Source of the DNA: Streptomyces sp. LX-29
GTDB taxonomy: Bacteria > Actinomycetota > Actinomycetes > Streptomycetales > Streptomycetaceae
NCBI RefSeq assembly: GCF_029541745.1
Contig: NZ_CP089746.1
Span: 2,542,001-2,606,000 of the forward strand
Length of the DNA stretch: 64,000 nucleotides
Direction of reading: 5' to 3'
Below the pieces are notes generated by a model, which did not search any database, was not told the origin of the DNA, and saw only the letters and a list, made by a program, of their open reading frames with translations. Positions 51,630 through 60,066 of this stretch are shown piece after piece (the stretch's first letter is position 1; each line of letters begins with the position of its first letter). Both the position numbers and the translations under genes were made by a program.

Positions 51630-52385
51630 TCAGCTCCAGACGTTGCCCTGGTTCTGGCCCCGGGCGCCCTGCTGGCCCATACCGAACTGAGCGGCCGCCC
51701 CCTGGCCGATCGTCGCGTTCTGCGGCGGGAGCTGCTCGCTGGGCTGGACGAGCGCGTAGCCCTGGCCCAGGAAGCTGAGCTCCCAGCCCTCGCCGGTGTT
51801 ACCCCGTCGCCGCCACACGCCCGAGGAGTGCGTCTGGGCCTGCATCTGGACCCGCAGCGAGCTGGACCAGGCGACGATCGCGTCGGCGTCGGCGTTGACG
51901 TACTTGTCCGGCGTGACCTGGAGCACCAGCGGCTGACCGGAGGTCATCAGGGCGACCTTGCCCTGCCCGGAGATGTTGAGGTTGTACTTACCGGAGCCGG
52001 AGATGCCGAACTGGCTGTCCACCGCGATCACTTCCCAGTGCAGGGTGGAGTCCAGCGCCAGCACGTAGGCGCTGTCGACGGTCAGCCCGTCCCGGTCGAC
52101 GTCCACGATGTGGATGTACTGGGCGAGATTGGCGAAATAGATGCTCCCCTGGCCCGAGCAGCGCATCAGGTCCAGGCCCTCGCCGGTGTTGGCGCGGGCG
52201 CGCCGCTGCGACTGGGTCTGGAACTCGGCGTCGAACTCGATCAGCCCCTGGTAGGCGACCATGGACCCCTTACGGGCCAGGACGTCCTCATGGCCGCTGA
52301 GGGTGACCCGCAGCAGCTGCGGGTTCTGGATCGCGTACCGGTCCTGCGACTGGTTCTCGGTGTGGGCGAAAAGCGGGCTCTGCAT
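51630..52385 (-). CDS. AIM24 family protein, third gene of the AIM24 operon
   Basis: A 251-residue protein that is one AIM24 domain. Features are RYAIQNPQLLRVTLSGHEDVLARKGSMVAYQGLIEFDAEF, then GEGLDLMRCSGQGSIYFANLAQYIHIVDV, then GQGKVALMTSGQPLVLQVTPDKYVNADADAIVAWSSSLRV. The family is a double-psi beta-helix-like fold also found in the yeast mitochondrial protein Aim24; bacterial roles are unknown. No signal peptide or membrane helix. ATG 52385, with GAGGGGGAG 11 nt upstream, is 18 nt after the previous gene. Confidence 0.92.
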   Translation of the reverse strand: MQSPLFAHTENQSQDRYAIQNPQLLRVTLSGHEDVLARKGSMVAYQGLIEFDAEFQTQSQRRARANTGEGLDLMRCSGQGSIYFANLAQYIHIVDVDRDGLTVDSAYVLALDSTLHWEVIAVDSQFGISGSGKYNLNISGQGKVALMTSGQPLVLQVTPDKYVNADADAIVAWSSSLRVQMQAQTHSSGVWRRRGNTGEGWELSFLGQGYALVQPSEQLPPQNATIGQGAAAQFGMGQQGARGQNQGNVWS

Positions 52386-52403
52386 GGTGTGGTTCGCTCC
52401 CCC

Positions 52404-53087
52404 TCAGCCCCGGGCCCGGAGCCGGTCGGTACTGTCCTCGCTGGGCTGCACGACGACGAAGCCCTGCCCGGAGAAGCCGAGCTGGTACGCCTCGCCGCTG
52501 CCCCGGCCGATCATCGACGAGGCCTTGAAGCTGCGCTTGCCCTTCATCTTGAGGCTGGTGGACCAGGCGACGAGCGCGTCCGGGTCCACGTACGTCTCGT
52601 CCTCGCCGCGCCCGCAGTCGACGACGATCGGCGTGCCGCGCGAGGTGAGCGCGACCCAGCCGGTGCCCGAGACGGCCACGTTGAACAGGCCCTGTCCGGC
52701 GAACTTGGCCATGCCCTTGACCCGCTGGACGCCCCACTGGAGGTGCGCGTCGAAAGCGAGCAGATTGGTGCCGTTGACGGAGAGCGAGTCGCCGTTGAGG
52801 TTCACGCAGACGACGTCCGCGCCGTAGTCGGCGAGGTAGAGCAGCCCGTCACCGCTGCACTTCATGAGCGGGGCGCCCTCGCCGGTGAGCCACTGGGAGG
52901 CCATCTGGCGCACGGCGGGCGGGTTCGGCTCGTACTGGACGAAGCCCTCGTACGCCACCATCGAACCGGTCCGCGCGAACAGGTCCTGGCCGCTCTGCAT
53001 GGCGACCTTGAGCATGCTGCTGCCGTGGTTCTCCATTCGGGCGGCCACCGGGGTCGGGGCGTAGCCCGCGATCATTTGCTGGTCCAT
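52404..53087 (-). CDS. AIM24 family protein, second gene of the AIM24 operon
   Basis: A 227-residue AIM24 domain. The parts SGQDLFARTGSMVAYEGFVQYEPNP, GEGAPLMKCSGDGLLYLADYGADVV, GQGLFNVAVSGTGWVALTSRGTPIVVDCG and GFSGQGFVVVQPSEDS parallel those of the neighbouring genes, so the three are paralogues with under half identity by eye. GGGAG lies before ATG 53087. It is 11 nt after the TerD-AIM24 gene. Confidence 0.92.
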   Translation of the reverse strand: MDQQMIAGYAPTPVAARMENHGSSMLKVAMQSGQDLFARTGSMVAYEGFVQYEPNPPAVRQMASQWLTGEGAPLMKCSGDGLLYLADYGADVVCVNLNGDSLSVNGTNLLAFDAHLQWGVQRVKGMAKFAGQGLFNVAVSGTGWVALTSRGTPIVVDCGRGEDETYVDPDALVAWSTSLKMKGKRSFKASSMIGRGSGEAYQLGFSGQGFVVVQPSEDSTDRLRARG

Positions 53088-53098
53088 GACGGGCTCCC

Positions 53099-54850
53099 TC
53101 AGACCTCGTAGGGCTGGACGACGATGAAGTTTCCGGGCGCGCCCCGGAACTGGAGGTTCACGGCCTCCCCGGTGTGGCCCGGGTAGGACGTGCGGCGCAG
53201 CCTGACCTGGCTGGAGATGATCACCTGCGAGCCGGCGGACCAGGCGACGATGGCGTTGCTGTCCGCGAAGGTGGTCGGGGTGACCGGCAGCACGACCGGG
53301 GTGCCCTGGGTCTTGACGACGAGGGTGCCGGTGCCCTGGAACTGCATGGTGAACAGCGCGCCACCGGGGATGCCGTGGCCCTCGATCCTGCGCACCTCGT
53401 ACTGGAGCGACTCGTCGAAGGCGAGCACGCTCTCGGCGGAGACGCAGATGGCCTCGCCCTGGAGCTCGATCGGGTGGACTTCCGCGGCGTTCTCGGCGAG
53501 GAAGACCTGACCGTAGCCGGAGCAGCGCATCAGCTGCATCTCCTGGCCGGTGGCGTTGCCCACGATCCGGCCGCGGAAACCCGCGCCCTTGTAGCCGAAG
53601 TCGACCTTGCCCTGGTACAGCACCATGGAGCCCTGCCGGGCGAGCACGGGCTGGCCGCCGATGCTCAGGTCGACGCGGACCAACCTGGGGTTCTGCGGGG
53701 TCCAGCGCTGGCCGGTGGGCGCCTCACGGTACTTGGCGAGCGCGGCCTGCACACCGGGCGCGGCGGCGCCCTGCGGGGGCATGCCGGGCGGGGCCATGCC
53801 CTGCGGCGGCATCCCGGGCGGGGCCATGCCGGGCTGCTGGCCGGGGAACTGGCCGGGCTGGCCAGGCTGGCCGTACGGGCCGGGCTGGGCCGGGTACTGG
53901 CCGGACTGCTGCCCGTACGCCGGCTGGGCGGGCGCGCCGTGACCGTACTGCGGCGGCTGGCCGGGCTGGCCGGCCGGCGGAACGGTGCCGCCGGGCGGCG
54001 TCAGCGGCCCGACGAGGGTCGGCGCCGTGTGCACCTGCTGCGGGGTGCCCTGCTGCGGCGGCGCGGCCGGCGGCGGGGTGCTGCCGGGCGGCGGCGCGAA
54101 GCCCTGCGCGGCCGCCGGCTGCGGGGCCGGCGGCACCGGCGGAGCCGGCTGCGGCGCGGTCGCGCCCTGCGGCGGGCCGAAGTCGGGGGCCGGCTGCGGC
54201 GGCGGGGCGGGCTGCGGGGGCGCGGCGGCACCCGGCGGCGCGAAGGACGGCGCGGGAGTGGGCTGGCCCGGCGGGGCGAAGCCGGGGGCGCCGGCCGGTT
54301 CGGGCGCCGGCGCGGGCTCCTCCTCGGCGACCTCGCCGCCGAAGTTCCGCAGCAGCGCCTCCAGGCCGCCGTCGAAGCCCTGGCCCACAGCGGCGAAGCG
54401 CCAAACGTCCTTGAGGTAGAAGTCGCCGAGCATCACGGCCCGCTCGGTGCTGAACTCCGCTCCGGTGAAGGAGTACCGCACGACCTCCTCGCCACCCGCG
54501 ACGACCCGGATGTAGCCGGGGCCGATCTGCGACATCTGGCCCTCGCCGTCCAGCGTCGCCGTGAAGGACAGCTTGTGGATGTGGGACGGGATGCCGTCGA
54601 GGGTGACCCGGAACGACTCGGCGTCGCCCGCCTGCGGCCCGAGCTGCTGAATCGCCTCTTCGGGGGACTTGGGCTGGTTGTAGAAGATGAAGTACCGGTC
54701 GTCGGAGAGCCGCTCGTCGGCGTCGAGACCGAAGCAGCTGATGTCGAAGGTGAGCCCGGGCCCGGCGATCTGCACACCGATGTACAGGTCCCTCCCGGCT
54801 GTCAGGTCACTGATCTTGGCCTTGTGGCCGCGCTGGAATTCCCTGGCCAT
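53099..54850 (-). CDS. TerD-AIM24 fusion protein, first gene of the AIM24 operon
   Basis: A 583-residue protein. Residues 1-175 are a TerD domain: LYIGVQIAGPGLTFDISCFGLD, FYNQPKSPEEAIQQLG and FYLKDVWRFAAVGQGFDGGL, with the Asp-rich Ca2+ sites of the family. A proline, glycine and glutamine-rich linker follows (about 176-370, repeats of PGQPGQPPQYG and GMAPPGMPPQG). The C-terminal 200 residues are an AIM24 domain (RWTPQNPRLVRVDLSIGGQPVLARQGSMVLYQG). TerD proteins are stress and tellurite resistance factors that bind calcium. ATG 54850. It heads an operon of two more AIM24 genes. Confidence 0.93.
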   Translation of the reverse strand: MAREFQRGHKAKISDLTAGRDLYIGVQIAGPGLTFDISCFGLDADERLSDDRYFIFYNQPKSPEEAIQQLGPQAGDAESFRVTLDGIPSHIHKLSFTATLDGEGQMSQIGPGYIRVVAGGEEVVRYSFTGAEFSTERAVMLGDFYLKDVWRFAAVGQGFDGGLEALLRNFGGEVAEEEPAPAPEPAGAPGFAPPGQPTPAPSFAPPGAAAPPQPAPPPQPAPDFGPPQGATAPQPAPPVPPAPQPAAAQGFAPPPGSTPPPAAPPQQGTPQQVHTAPTLVGPLTPPGGTVPPAGQPGQPPQYGHGAPAQPAYGQQSGQYPAQPGPYGQPGQPGQFPGQQPGMAPPGMPPQGMAPPGMPPQGAAAPGVQAALAKYREAPTGQRWTPQNPRLVRVDLSIGGQPVLARQGSMVLYQGKVDFGYKGAGFRGRIVGNATGQEMQLMRCSGYGQVFLAENAAEVHPIELQGEAICVSAESVLAFDESLQYEVRRIEGHGIPGGALFTMQFQGTGTLVVKTQGTPVVLPVTPTTFADSNAIVAWSAGSQVIISSQVRLRRTSYPGHTGEAVNLQFRGAPGNFIVVQPYEV

Positions 54851-55330
54851 ACGTTACGACCGTCCCCCATCCCGAACCGGTGAGTGCATTGCGCGCCAGG
54901 CTAACCGCTGCCGCCGACTGTGAGCGACGCCGGGGCGAGGGGGCCCGGTTCCTTCCCGTCGAGCCGTGCGCGCCGTCCGCCCGCGCCGTAAGCGCCGCTC
55001 AGACGGTCGGCGCACGCCGTTCCTTGGGATGACGCGCCCCCACTGACGGGGCGCGAGCGCCGTCCGGGGCAGGACCGGAGGCGGCAGCCGAGGGGGCGGG
55101 AGCGGTGGCCGGGGCGGGACCGGAAGCGGCAGCTGAGGGGGCGGGAGCGGCGCCCGGGACGGGACCGGTGCGGCGGCTGAGACGGGCAGGGTCAGCCGTG
55201 ATGGGCGGGGCGCGGTCGTCTTCGGGGTCCGCGGCGTCCGCGGGGGCGCCGGGCGCGGGGGTCTTCAGCCCGCCGGGCGCGGGCGTCTCCAGCCCGCTGG
55301 GGGCGAGTGCCTTCGGTCCGCTGGGCGCGG

Positions 55331-55440
55331 GCGTCTTCGGTGCGCTGGCGGCGGCACCCGGGGCGCGAGGCGCGCGGACACCTCCGGGACCGTCCGGGCG
55401 TCAGCCGGGGCGCCGGTCCGGGGCGTTACCAGGGGGCGGC
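55331..55440. repeat. Direct repeat copy A (about 110 bp)
   Basis: Starts GCGTCTTCGG and ends at CAGGGGGCGGC. It matches 55504-55613 with a constant offset of 173 bp, sharing long identical runs such as GGCGGCACCCGGGGCGCGAG and the CGTTACCAGGGGGCGGC end; a dozen or so bases differ. Confidence 0.8.
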
Positions 55441-55503
55441 ACCCGGGGCACCGAGGCGCGGGCATCTCCGGGTCCCCTGCGTCAGCCGGGGCGCCGGGCA
55501 CGG

Positions 55504-55613
55504 GCGTCTTCGGCCCGCCGGCGGCGGCACCCGGGGCGCGAGGCGCGCGGACGTCTCCCGGACCGGCCAGGCGTCAGCCGGGGCGCCGGTCCCGGGCGTT
55601 ACCAGGGGGCGGC
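55504..55613. repeat. Direct repeat copy B (about 110 bp)
   Basis: Second copy of the repeat at 55331-55440, offset 173 bp. The 63 bases between the copies contain a shorter partial copy of the GTCAGCCGGGGCGCCGG segment. Confidence 0.8.
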
Positions 55614-55691
55614 CCCCGGCGCCGGCCGTTGGCCTTGGCGGGGCGTCCGCCCGGAACACACGTCTCGACCGCGCGGGTCGCGGCTCCGCCG

Positions 55692-56315
55692 CTACTCGCG
55701 GCGCGCGGCGGGGAGGTGCGGCAGCCTGCCCGCGGCCACCACGCCCTCCAGATAGCCGCGCGCCCGCTCGGTCCGCGGATAGGGCTCCAGAAGCCGCCAG
55801 AAGTCCGGACCGTGACCGGGCACCAGCAGATGCGCGAGTTCGTGGAGGAGCACGTAGTCCACGACGTACTCCGGCATGCCCTGGAGCCGGTGGGAGAGAC
55901 GGATGCTGCCCTCGGCCGGGGTGCACGAGCCCCAGCGGGTGTTCTGGTTGGTCACCCAGCGGACGGTGGCGGGCCGGGCCCGCCCGCCGAGGTACTGGTC
56001 CGACAGCCGCTCGGCGCGGTCGGCCAGATCCGTGTCGCCCAGCATCCGCTTGCTCTCCTGGGCGGCGAGCTTGTCGAGCATCACGCCCACCCAGCGCCGC
56101 TCCTCCGCCTCCGACATGCGGGCCGGGATGAGGACCACGGTGCGGTCGCCCTCGCGGTACGCCGAGACCGTCCGGCGGCGCCGGGAGCTTCTGCGGACCT
56201 CGACCGCGCTCGCGCGGGAGCCGCGGGCCTGCGGGCTCGGGGCGCCGGGCGGTGGCGGCGCCGCACGGTCCGGGGGCGTCTCGCCGGCGAGGCGAGGGGA
56301 AGGGTCGGCGGGCAC
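55692..56315 (-). CDS. YgjP-type (M48/DUF45) metallopeptidase
   Basis: A 207-residue protein. The conserved NQNTRWGSCTPAEGSIRLSHRLQGMPEYVVDYVLLHELAHLLVPGHGPDFW is the YgjP/SprT-like signature, with HELAH zinc ligands followed by HGPDFW. The first 60 residues are Pro/Arg-rich and variable. GTG 56315 follows a -10-like TAACGT (plus strand ACGTTA 56322-56327) by 6 nt, which suggests a leaderless mRNA. It is divergent from the ThiF-like gene, as is common in streptomycetes. Substrates unknown. Confidence 0.9.
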   Translation of the reverse strand: MPADPSPRLAGETPPDRAAPPPPGAPSPQARGSRASAVEVRRSSRRRRTVSAYREGDRTVVLIPARMSEAEERRWVGVMLDKLAAQESKRMLGDTDLADRAERLSDQYLGGRARPATVRWVTNQNTRWGSCTPAEGSIRLSHRLQGMPEYVVDYVLLHELAHLLVPGHGPDFWRLLEPYPRTERARGYLEGVVAAGRLPHLPAARRE

Positions 56316-56541
56316 GCCCCGACGTTACCGGCTGACGGTGGCGGAAGTCCCGCCCCGCACGCCGTGGCCGGGCGGACCGCCACCCGCCCCCGCTTGTACG
56401 ACTAATACCCGAGGCTGTGGATAACTCCGGGCGCCGTGGGCGGCGGGGCGCGCATGCTGTGGGCGTGGCGCCGCTGTGGCGCGACGCGGATCCGCGGGGG
56501 ACACGGGCGGATCCGCCCGAGAGGGACGGGGGACCGCGGTC

Positions 56542-57693
56542 ATGCATCCGATGCTCAAGCCCGCGCTGCGGCGCGGCTGGCGAAGCCGGGACACGGTGCG
56601 GTTCGGGGTGGCCCCGGCGCACGCCGTGGTGCTGGGGCCGCTGGACACCGCCACCGGCTGTTTCCTCGAACTGCTCGACGGCACCCGCGGGCTGCCGCTG
56701 CTGCGGGAGGAGGCACGGGCGATGGGGCTGCCCGAGGGACGGGCCGACGCGCTGGTGGAGCGGCTGGCCGCGGCCGGGCTGCTCGACGACCCGACGGGCG
56801 GCGGGGCGGCGGCGCAGGCGCTGCGGGAGCGGCGGGGCGTGCTGGAGCGGCTGCGCCCCGACCTGGCCTCGCTGTCGGTGCTGCACCCCGTCCCGGGCGC
56901 GGCGCTGCGGGCGCTGGCCGCGCGGCGGGAGATGCGGGTGCGGGTCAAGGGCGCCGGCCGGGTCGGCGCGGCGGTCGCGGCGGTGCTCTCCGCCTCCGGT
57001 GTGGGCCGGGTCGAGGTGATGGACGGCGGCCGGGTCGAACCCTGGGACGTGGCGCCCGGCGGGCTGACCGCCGAGGACATCGGCGAGCGGCGGGAGGCGG
57101 CGGCGCGGCGGATGGTGCGTCGGGCCGCCCCCGAGGACCGGGCGCGCCGGACGGTGCCCGCGGCTCGGCGCCGGGACACCGCCGGAGAACCGGGCCTGAC
57201 GCTGGTGGTGATCGCGCCCCGCGACGGGCTCGCGGCGTACGCGCCGGACCCGGCCGAGGCCGAGCCGCTCATCGCTGCGGGAATCCCGCATCTCTACGCG
57301 GGGGTCATCGAGGCGACCGGGGTCGTGGGGCCGCTGGTGCTGCCGGGCCACACCCCCTGCGCCGGGTGTCTGGCCGCGAGGACCGCGGAGCGGGAGCCGG
57401 ACTGGCCCCGGATGGTCGCCCAGTGGCGTTCGGGCCGCCGTCCCGCCGCTCCGGCCTGTGACACGGCGCTGGCGACGGTGGTCGCGGGGCTCGCCGCGGT
57501 CCACGCCTTGGGCTTTCTCGACGGTCAGCTTCCTGCCAGCGCCGGTGCCCGGTTGGAGCTGCCGATGCCCGCTGCCGCCTGGCATCCACGCCCGTTCGAG
57601 GCCCATCCGGAGTGCGTCTGCGGAGCGGCGATGTCAGGGGATGGGGGATATCCCGCAGGCTCCCGGACGCCGCACGCAACAATGGCCGGGTGA
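56542..57693 (+). CDS. ThiF/E1-like protein, probably not an active adenylyltransferase
   Basis: A 383-residue protein. An N-terminal winged-helix-like portion (about 1-120, similar to leader-peptide-binding regions of thiazole/oxazole enzymes) precedes a Rossmann domain starting VKGAGRVGAAVAAVLSASGVGRVEVMDGGRV. Zinc-binding CAGC and, near the C-terminus, CVCG complete the E1-like layout. The adenylation Arg and Asp after the nucleotide loop that I expect in active ThiF/MoeB are not evident. A homologue (Rv3196 in M. tuberculosis) precedes the ABC1-kinase gene, the same order as here. ATG 56542 has GGGGGA upstream. Confidence 0.8.
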   Translation: MHPMLKPALRRGWRSRDTVRFGVAPAHAVVLGPLDTATGCFLELLDGTRGLPLLREEARAMGLPEGRADALVERLAAAGLLDDPTGGGAAAQALRERRGVLERLRPDLASLSVLHPVPGAALRALAARREMRVRVKGAGRVGAAVAAVLSASGVGRVEVMDGGRVEPWDVAPGGLTAEDIGERREAAARRMVRRAAPEDRARRTVPAARRRDTAGEPGLTLVVIAPRDGLAAYAPDPAEAEPLIAAGIPHLYAGVIEATGVVGPLVLPGHTPCAGCLAARTAEREPDWPRMVAQWRSGRRPAAPACDTALATVVAGLAAVHALGFLDGQLPASAGARLELPMPAAAWHPRPFEAHPECVCGAAMSGDGGYPAGSRTPHATMAG

Positions 57694-57773
57694 CCGGCGT
57701 CCGCTGGGTGGGCGACGGGACCCGGGGGTGCCGTTCCCCGGGATGGCTCGGTTGCAGGTAGTTGGAGGGGCGC

Positions 57774-59279
57774 ATGTCTGATCTTCCGCGCAAGGCGATC
57801 ACCCGTACCGCCAAGTTGGCCTCGCTGCCACTCGGCTTCGCCGGGCGTGCCACCTGGGGTCTCGGTAAGCGGATCGGCGGCCGGTCGGCGGAGATCGTCG
57901 CCCGGGAGCTGCAACAGCGCACGGCGGAGCAGCTGTTCAAGGTGCTCGGCGAGCTGAAGGGGGGTGCGATGAAGCTGGGCCAGGCGATGTCGGTCTTCGA
58001 GTCGGCGCTGCCCGAGGAGATCGCCAGGCCCTACCGCGCCGCTCTGACCAAGCTCCAGGAGGCGGCGCCGCCGATGCCGGCCCGCACGGTGCACACCGCC
58101 CTGTCCGAGCGGCTTGGCCCGAACTGGCGCGAGCTGTTCCTGGAGTTCAGCGACAAGCCCGCCGCGGCGGCCTCGATCGGCCAGGTGCATCGCGCGGTGT
58201 GGCACGACGGGCGCGAGGTCGCCGTCAAGGTGCAGTACCCGGGAGCGGGCGAGGCGCTGCTGTCGGACCTGAACCAACTGAGCCGCTTCGCCAAGGTGCT
58301 GGGGCCGCTGGTGCCCGGCATGGACCTCAAGCCGCTCATCGCCGAGCTCCGCGACCGGGTGTCCGAGGAGCTCGACTACGGCCTGGAGGCGCAGGCCCAG
58401 CGGGCTTACGCGGAGGAGTTCGCCGACGACCCCGACGTCCTGGTCCCGGACGTGGTGCACCAGGGCGACCAGGTGCTGATCACCGAGTGGATGGAGGGCA
58501 CGCCGCTCTCCCAGGTGATAGCCGAGGGCACGCCGGAGGAGCGGAACCGGGCTGGACAGCTGCTGACCCGCTTTCTCTTCTCCGGGGTGTCCCGCACCGG
58601 GCTGCTCCACGCCGACCCGCATCCGGGCAACTTCCGGCTGCTGACCTCCGACGCCCCGGACGGTCCGGCCGAGAAGTGGAGGCTGGGCGTCCTGGACTTC
58701 GGCACGGTGGACCGGCTTTCCGAGGGGCTTCCCCCGACCATCGGCATCGCCCTGCGGCTGGCGCTCGCCGGCGAGGCCGACGCGGTGTACCAGCTCATGC
58801 GGGAGGAGGGGTTCGTCAAGGAGAAGTTCGAGCTCGACCCCGACGCGCTGTTGGCGTATCTGCTGCCCATCATCGAGCCCGCGCAGGTGGAGGAGTTCGC
58901 GTTCACCCGCGGCTGGATCCGCGGCCAGGCCGCGCGGCTGGCCGACCGCAAGTCCCCCCTGTACGAGCTGGGCAACCAGCTCAACCTGCCGCCGTCCTAC
59001 CTGCTCATCCATCGGGTCAGCCTCAGCACCATCGGCGTGCTCTGCCAACTCGACGCCACGGTGGGGATGCGAGGGGAGCTGGAGGACTGGGTACCCGGCT
59101 TCCTGGCGGAGGACGACAGCGACGACGGCGTGGCGGAGGACGGCGCCGAGGAGATCGGGGAGGACGGGGAGGACGGCAGCGAAGCCGACCGGGAGGGCCC
59201 GGAGGACGCGGCGGAGGACGCCGAGCGGGGGGCCACGGCGGACGGCGGGCCGGCGCGGGCCGAGGGGGCCTCCGCCTGA
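57774..59279 (+). CDS. ABC1/UbiB-family atypical kinase
   Basis: A 501-residue protein. The family's KxGQ motif is GGAMKLGQAMS, then AAASIGQVH (the Ala-rich loop), VAVKVQYPG with the conserved Lys, ADPHPGNF and LDFGTV (the catalytic and metal loops). The last 45 residues are acidic and disordered. GGAGGGG lies 4 nt before ATG 57774. The product is Rv3197-like, the neighbour of whiB7 in mycobacteria, where it belongs to the whiB7 regulon and affects macrolide resistance. Whether WblC controls it here cannot be seen. Confidence 0.92.
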   Translation: MSDLPRKAITRTAKLASLPLGFAGRATWGLGKRIGGRSAEIVARELQQRTAEQLFKVLGELKGGAMKLGQAMSVFESALPEEIARPYRAALTKLQEAAPPMPARTVHTALSERLGPNWRELFLEFSDKPAAAASIGQVHRAVWHDGREVAVKVQYPGAGEALLSDLNQLSRFAKVLGPLVPGMDLKPLIAELRDRVSEELDYGLEAQAQRAYAEEFADDPDVLVPDVVHQGDQVLITEWMEGTPLSQVIAEGTPEERNRAGQLLTRFLFSGVSRTGLLHADPHPGNFRLLTSDAPDGPAEKWRLGVLDFGTVDRLSEGLPPTIGIALRLALAGEADAVYQLMREEGFVKEKFELDPDALLAYLLPIIEPAQVEEFAFTRGWIRGQAARLADRKSPLYELGNQLNLPPSYLLIHRVSLSTIGVLCQLDATVGMRGELEDWVPGFLAEDDSDDGVAEDGAEEIGEDGEDGSEADREGPEDAAEDAERGATADGGPARAEGASA

Positions 59280-59370
59280 GGGCCCCGCCCAAGCCGGCCG
59301 GGCCTGGCGCCTCCGCTCACGCACCGGCGGTGCGGCTCGCCTCCGGCCTCGAGAGGGCCGGGGGCGCGCG

Positions 59371-59568
59371 TCACCACCAGGAGGAGTCGAGACGCCCCTC
59401 GATCGCCCGGAGGTTGGCGCGGGCGCAGTCGTCGCAGAAGTAGCGGCGTGTGCCGTTCTCCACGGAGCAGGTCCAGGTGAGCGGCGTCCCCTCGGCGACG
59501 GCGCCGCAGCGGGCGCACACCGGGTTCTCGGACTCCAACGGCACGGGGTCATGCGTCTTCTGGTCCAC
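59371..59568 (-). CDS. Small zinc-ribbon protein
   Basis: A 65-residue protein with two Cys pairs, CARC and CDDC, spaced as a zinc ribbon, and the end GRLDSSWW. GTG 59568 is the only good start; GGTGGACC overlaps the start and no clean ribosome site exists. It is convergent with the kinase gene, and conserved small proteins of this type are common in streptomycetes. Function unknown. Confidence 0.78.
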   Translation of the reverse strand: MDQKTHDPVPLESENPVCARCGAVAEGTPLTWTCSVENGTRRYFCDDCARANLRAIEGRLDSSWW

Positions 59569-59645
59569 CTGGCGACGATATCCCCGCCCGTGGTGGGGAC
59601 CGTGCTAACGCGCCCTCAATCACCCCCCTTCGGGGGGAGGAGAGG

Positions 59646-59677
59646 CCGAAGGGCCGGTCACGTGAACCGGCCCTCGG
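59646..59677 (-). terminator. Terminator of the wblC operon
   Basis: GGGCCGGT (59651-59658) pairs with ACCGGCCC (59666-59673) around a CACGTGA loop, extended by CCGA/CGGG at the base. It ends the minus-strand operon 70 nt after its last gene. A second short hairpin, CCCCCC-TTC-GGGGGG, lies at 59623-59638. Confidence 0.65.
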
Positions 59678-59746
59678 GTATGCGGGGTGTGGTGGTGTGC
59701 CCACCGGGACTCGACGTCGGTGTCCCGGAGGTCAGCGCCCCGGTGG

Positions 59747-60007
59747 TCAGTGCATGACCGCCATCGCCAGAGCGCGGCGGGCACGGCGCGAGGCGCGCTC
59801 GGCTCGGCGCTGCATCCGACGGGCGGTCACCAGCCGGAGCGCCCTGCGTTGGGAGTCGGCCTCGCGCAGGCGATCTTCCATGTGTGCGCGAGCCAGGGCT
59901 TCTGGGATGAGTTGCATGGCGCGGGTCCTGTTCTGGCGCGACTCGATCACGCCGGTGGTGGTGCGTGCGGTGGTTTCTGGGGATCGCTCGTCAGTGGACG
60001 GCGTCAT
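59747..60007 (-). CDS. Small basic helical protein downstream of wblC
   Basis: An 86-residue protein. The N-terminus is MTPSTDERSPETTARTTTG; the rest is a long basic helix (RALRLVTARRMQRRAERASRRARRALAMAVMH). ATG 60007 has AGGA 7 nt upstream. Alternatively ATG 60070, overlapping the wblC stop by four bases (ATGA), would add 21 residues and be translationally coupled. Either way it lies in the wblC operon. No family is recognised; the Arg-rich helix could bind nucleic acid. Confidence 0.65.
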   Translation of the reverse strand: MTPSTDERSPETTARTTTGVIESRQNRTRAMQLIPEALARAHMEDRLREADSQRRALRLVTARRMQRRAERASRRARRALAMAVMH

Positions 60008-60066
60008 GATCAGTTCCTGCTTCTTCGGGTCGTGCGCCGCTGGGCGGTCGATGGTGCCGGCGGAGA

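Larger units (their letters stand above)
54851..55691. other. 840-bp gene-free, repeat-rich interval
   Basis: Between the TerD-AIM24 start and the end of the YgjP gene, both on the minus strand. The sequence is very G+C-rich, with GGGGGCGGGAGCGG-type repeats (55050-55160) and a large direct repeat. Reading frames through it give Gly/Ala/Arg-rich sequence on either strand with no recognisable domain. It must hold the AIM24-operon promoter near 54860-54900. Confidence 0.5.

Noticed and set aside
55105..55755. 216-codon plus-strand frame in the repeat region
   Set aside because: Gly/Ala/Arg-rich sequence created by the direct repeats; it ends inside the YgjP gene on the other strand.
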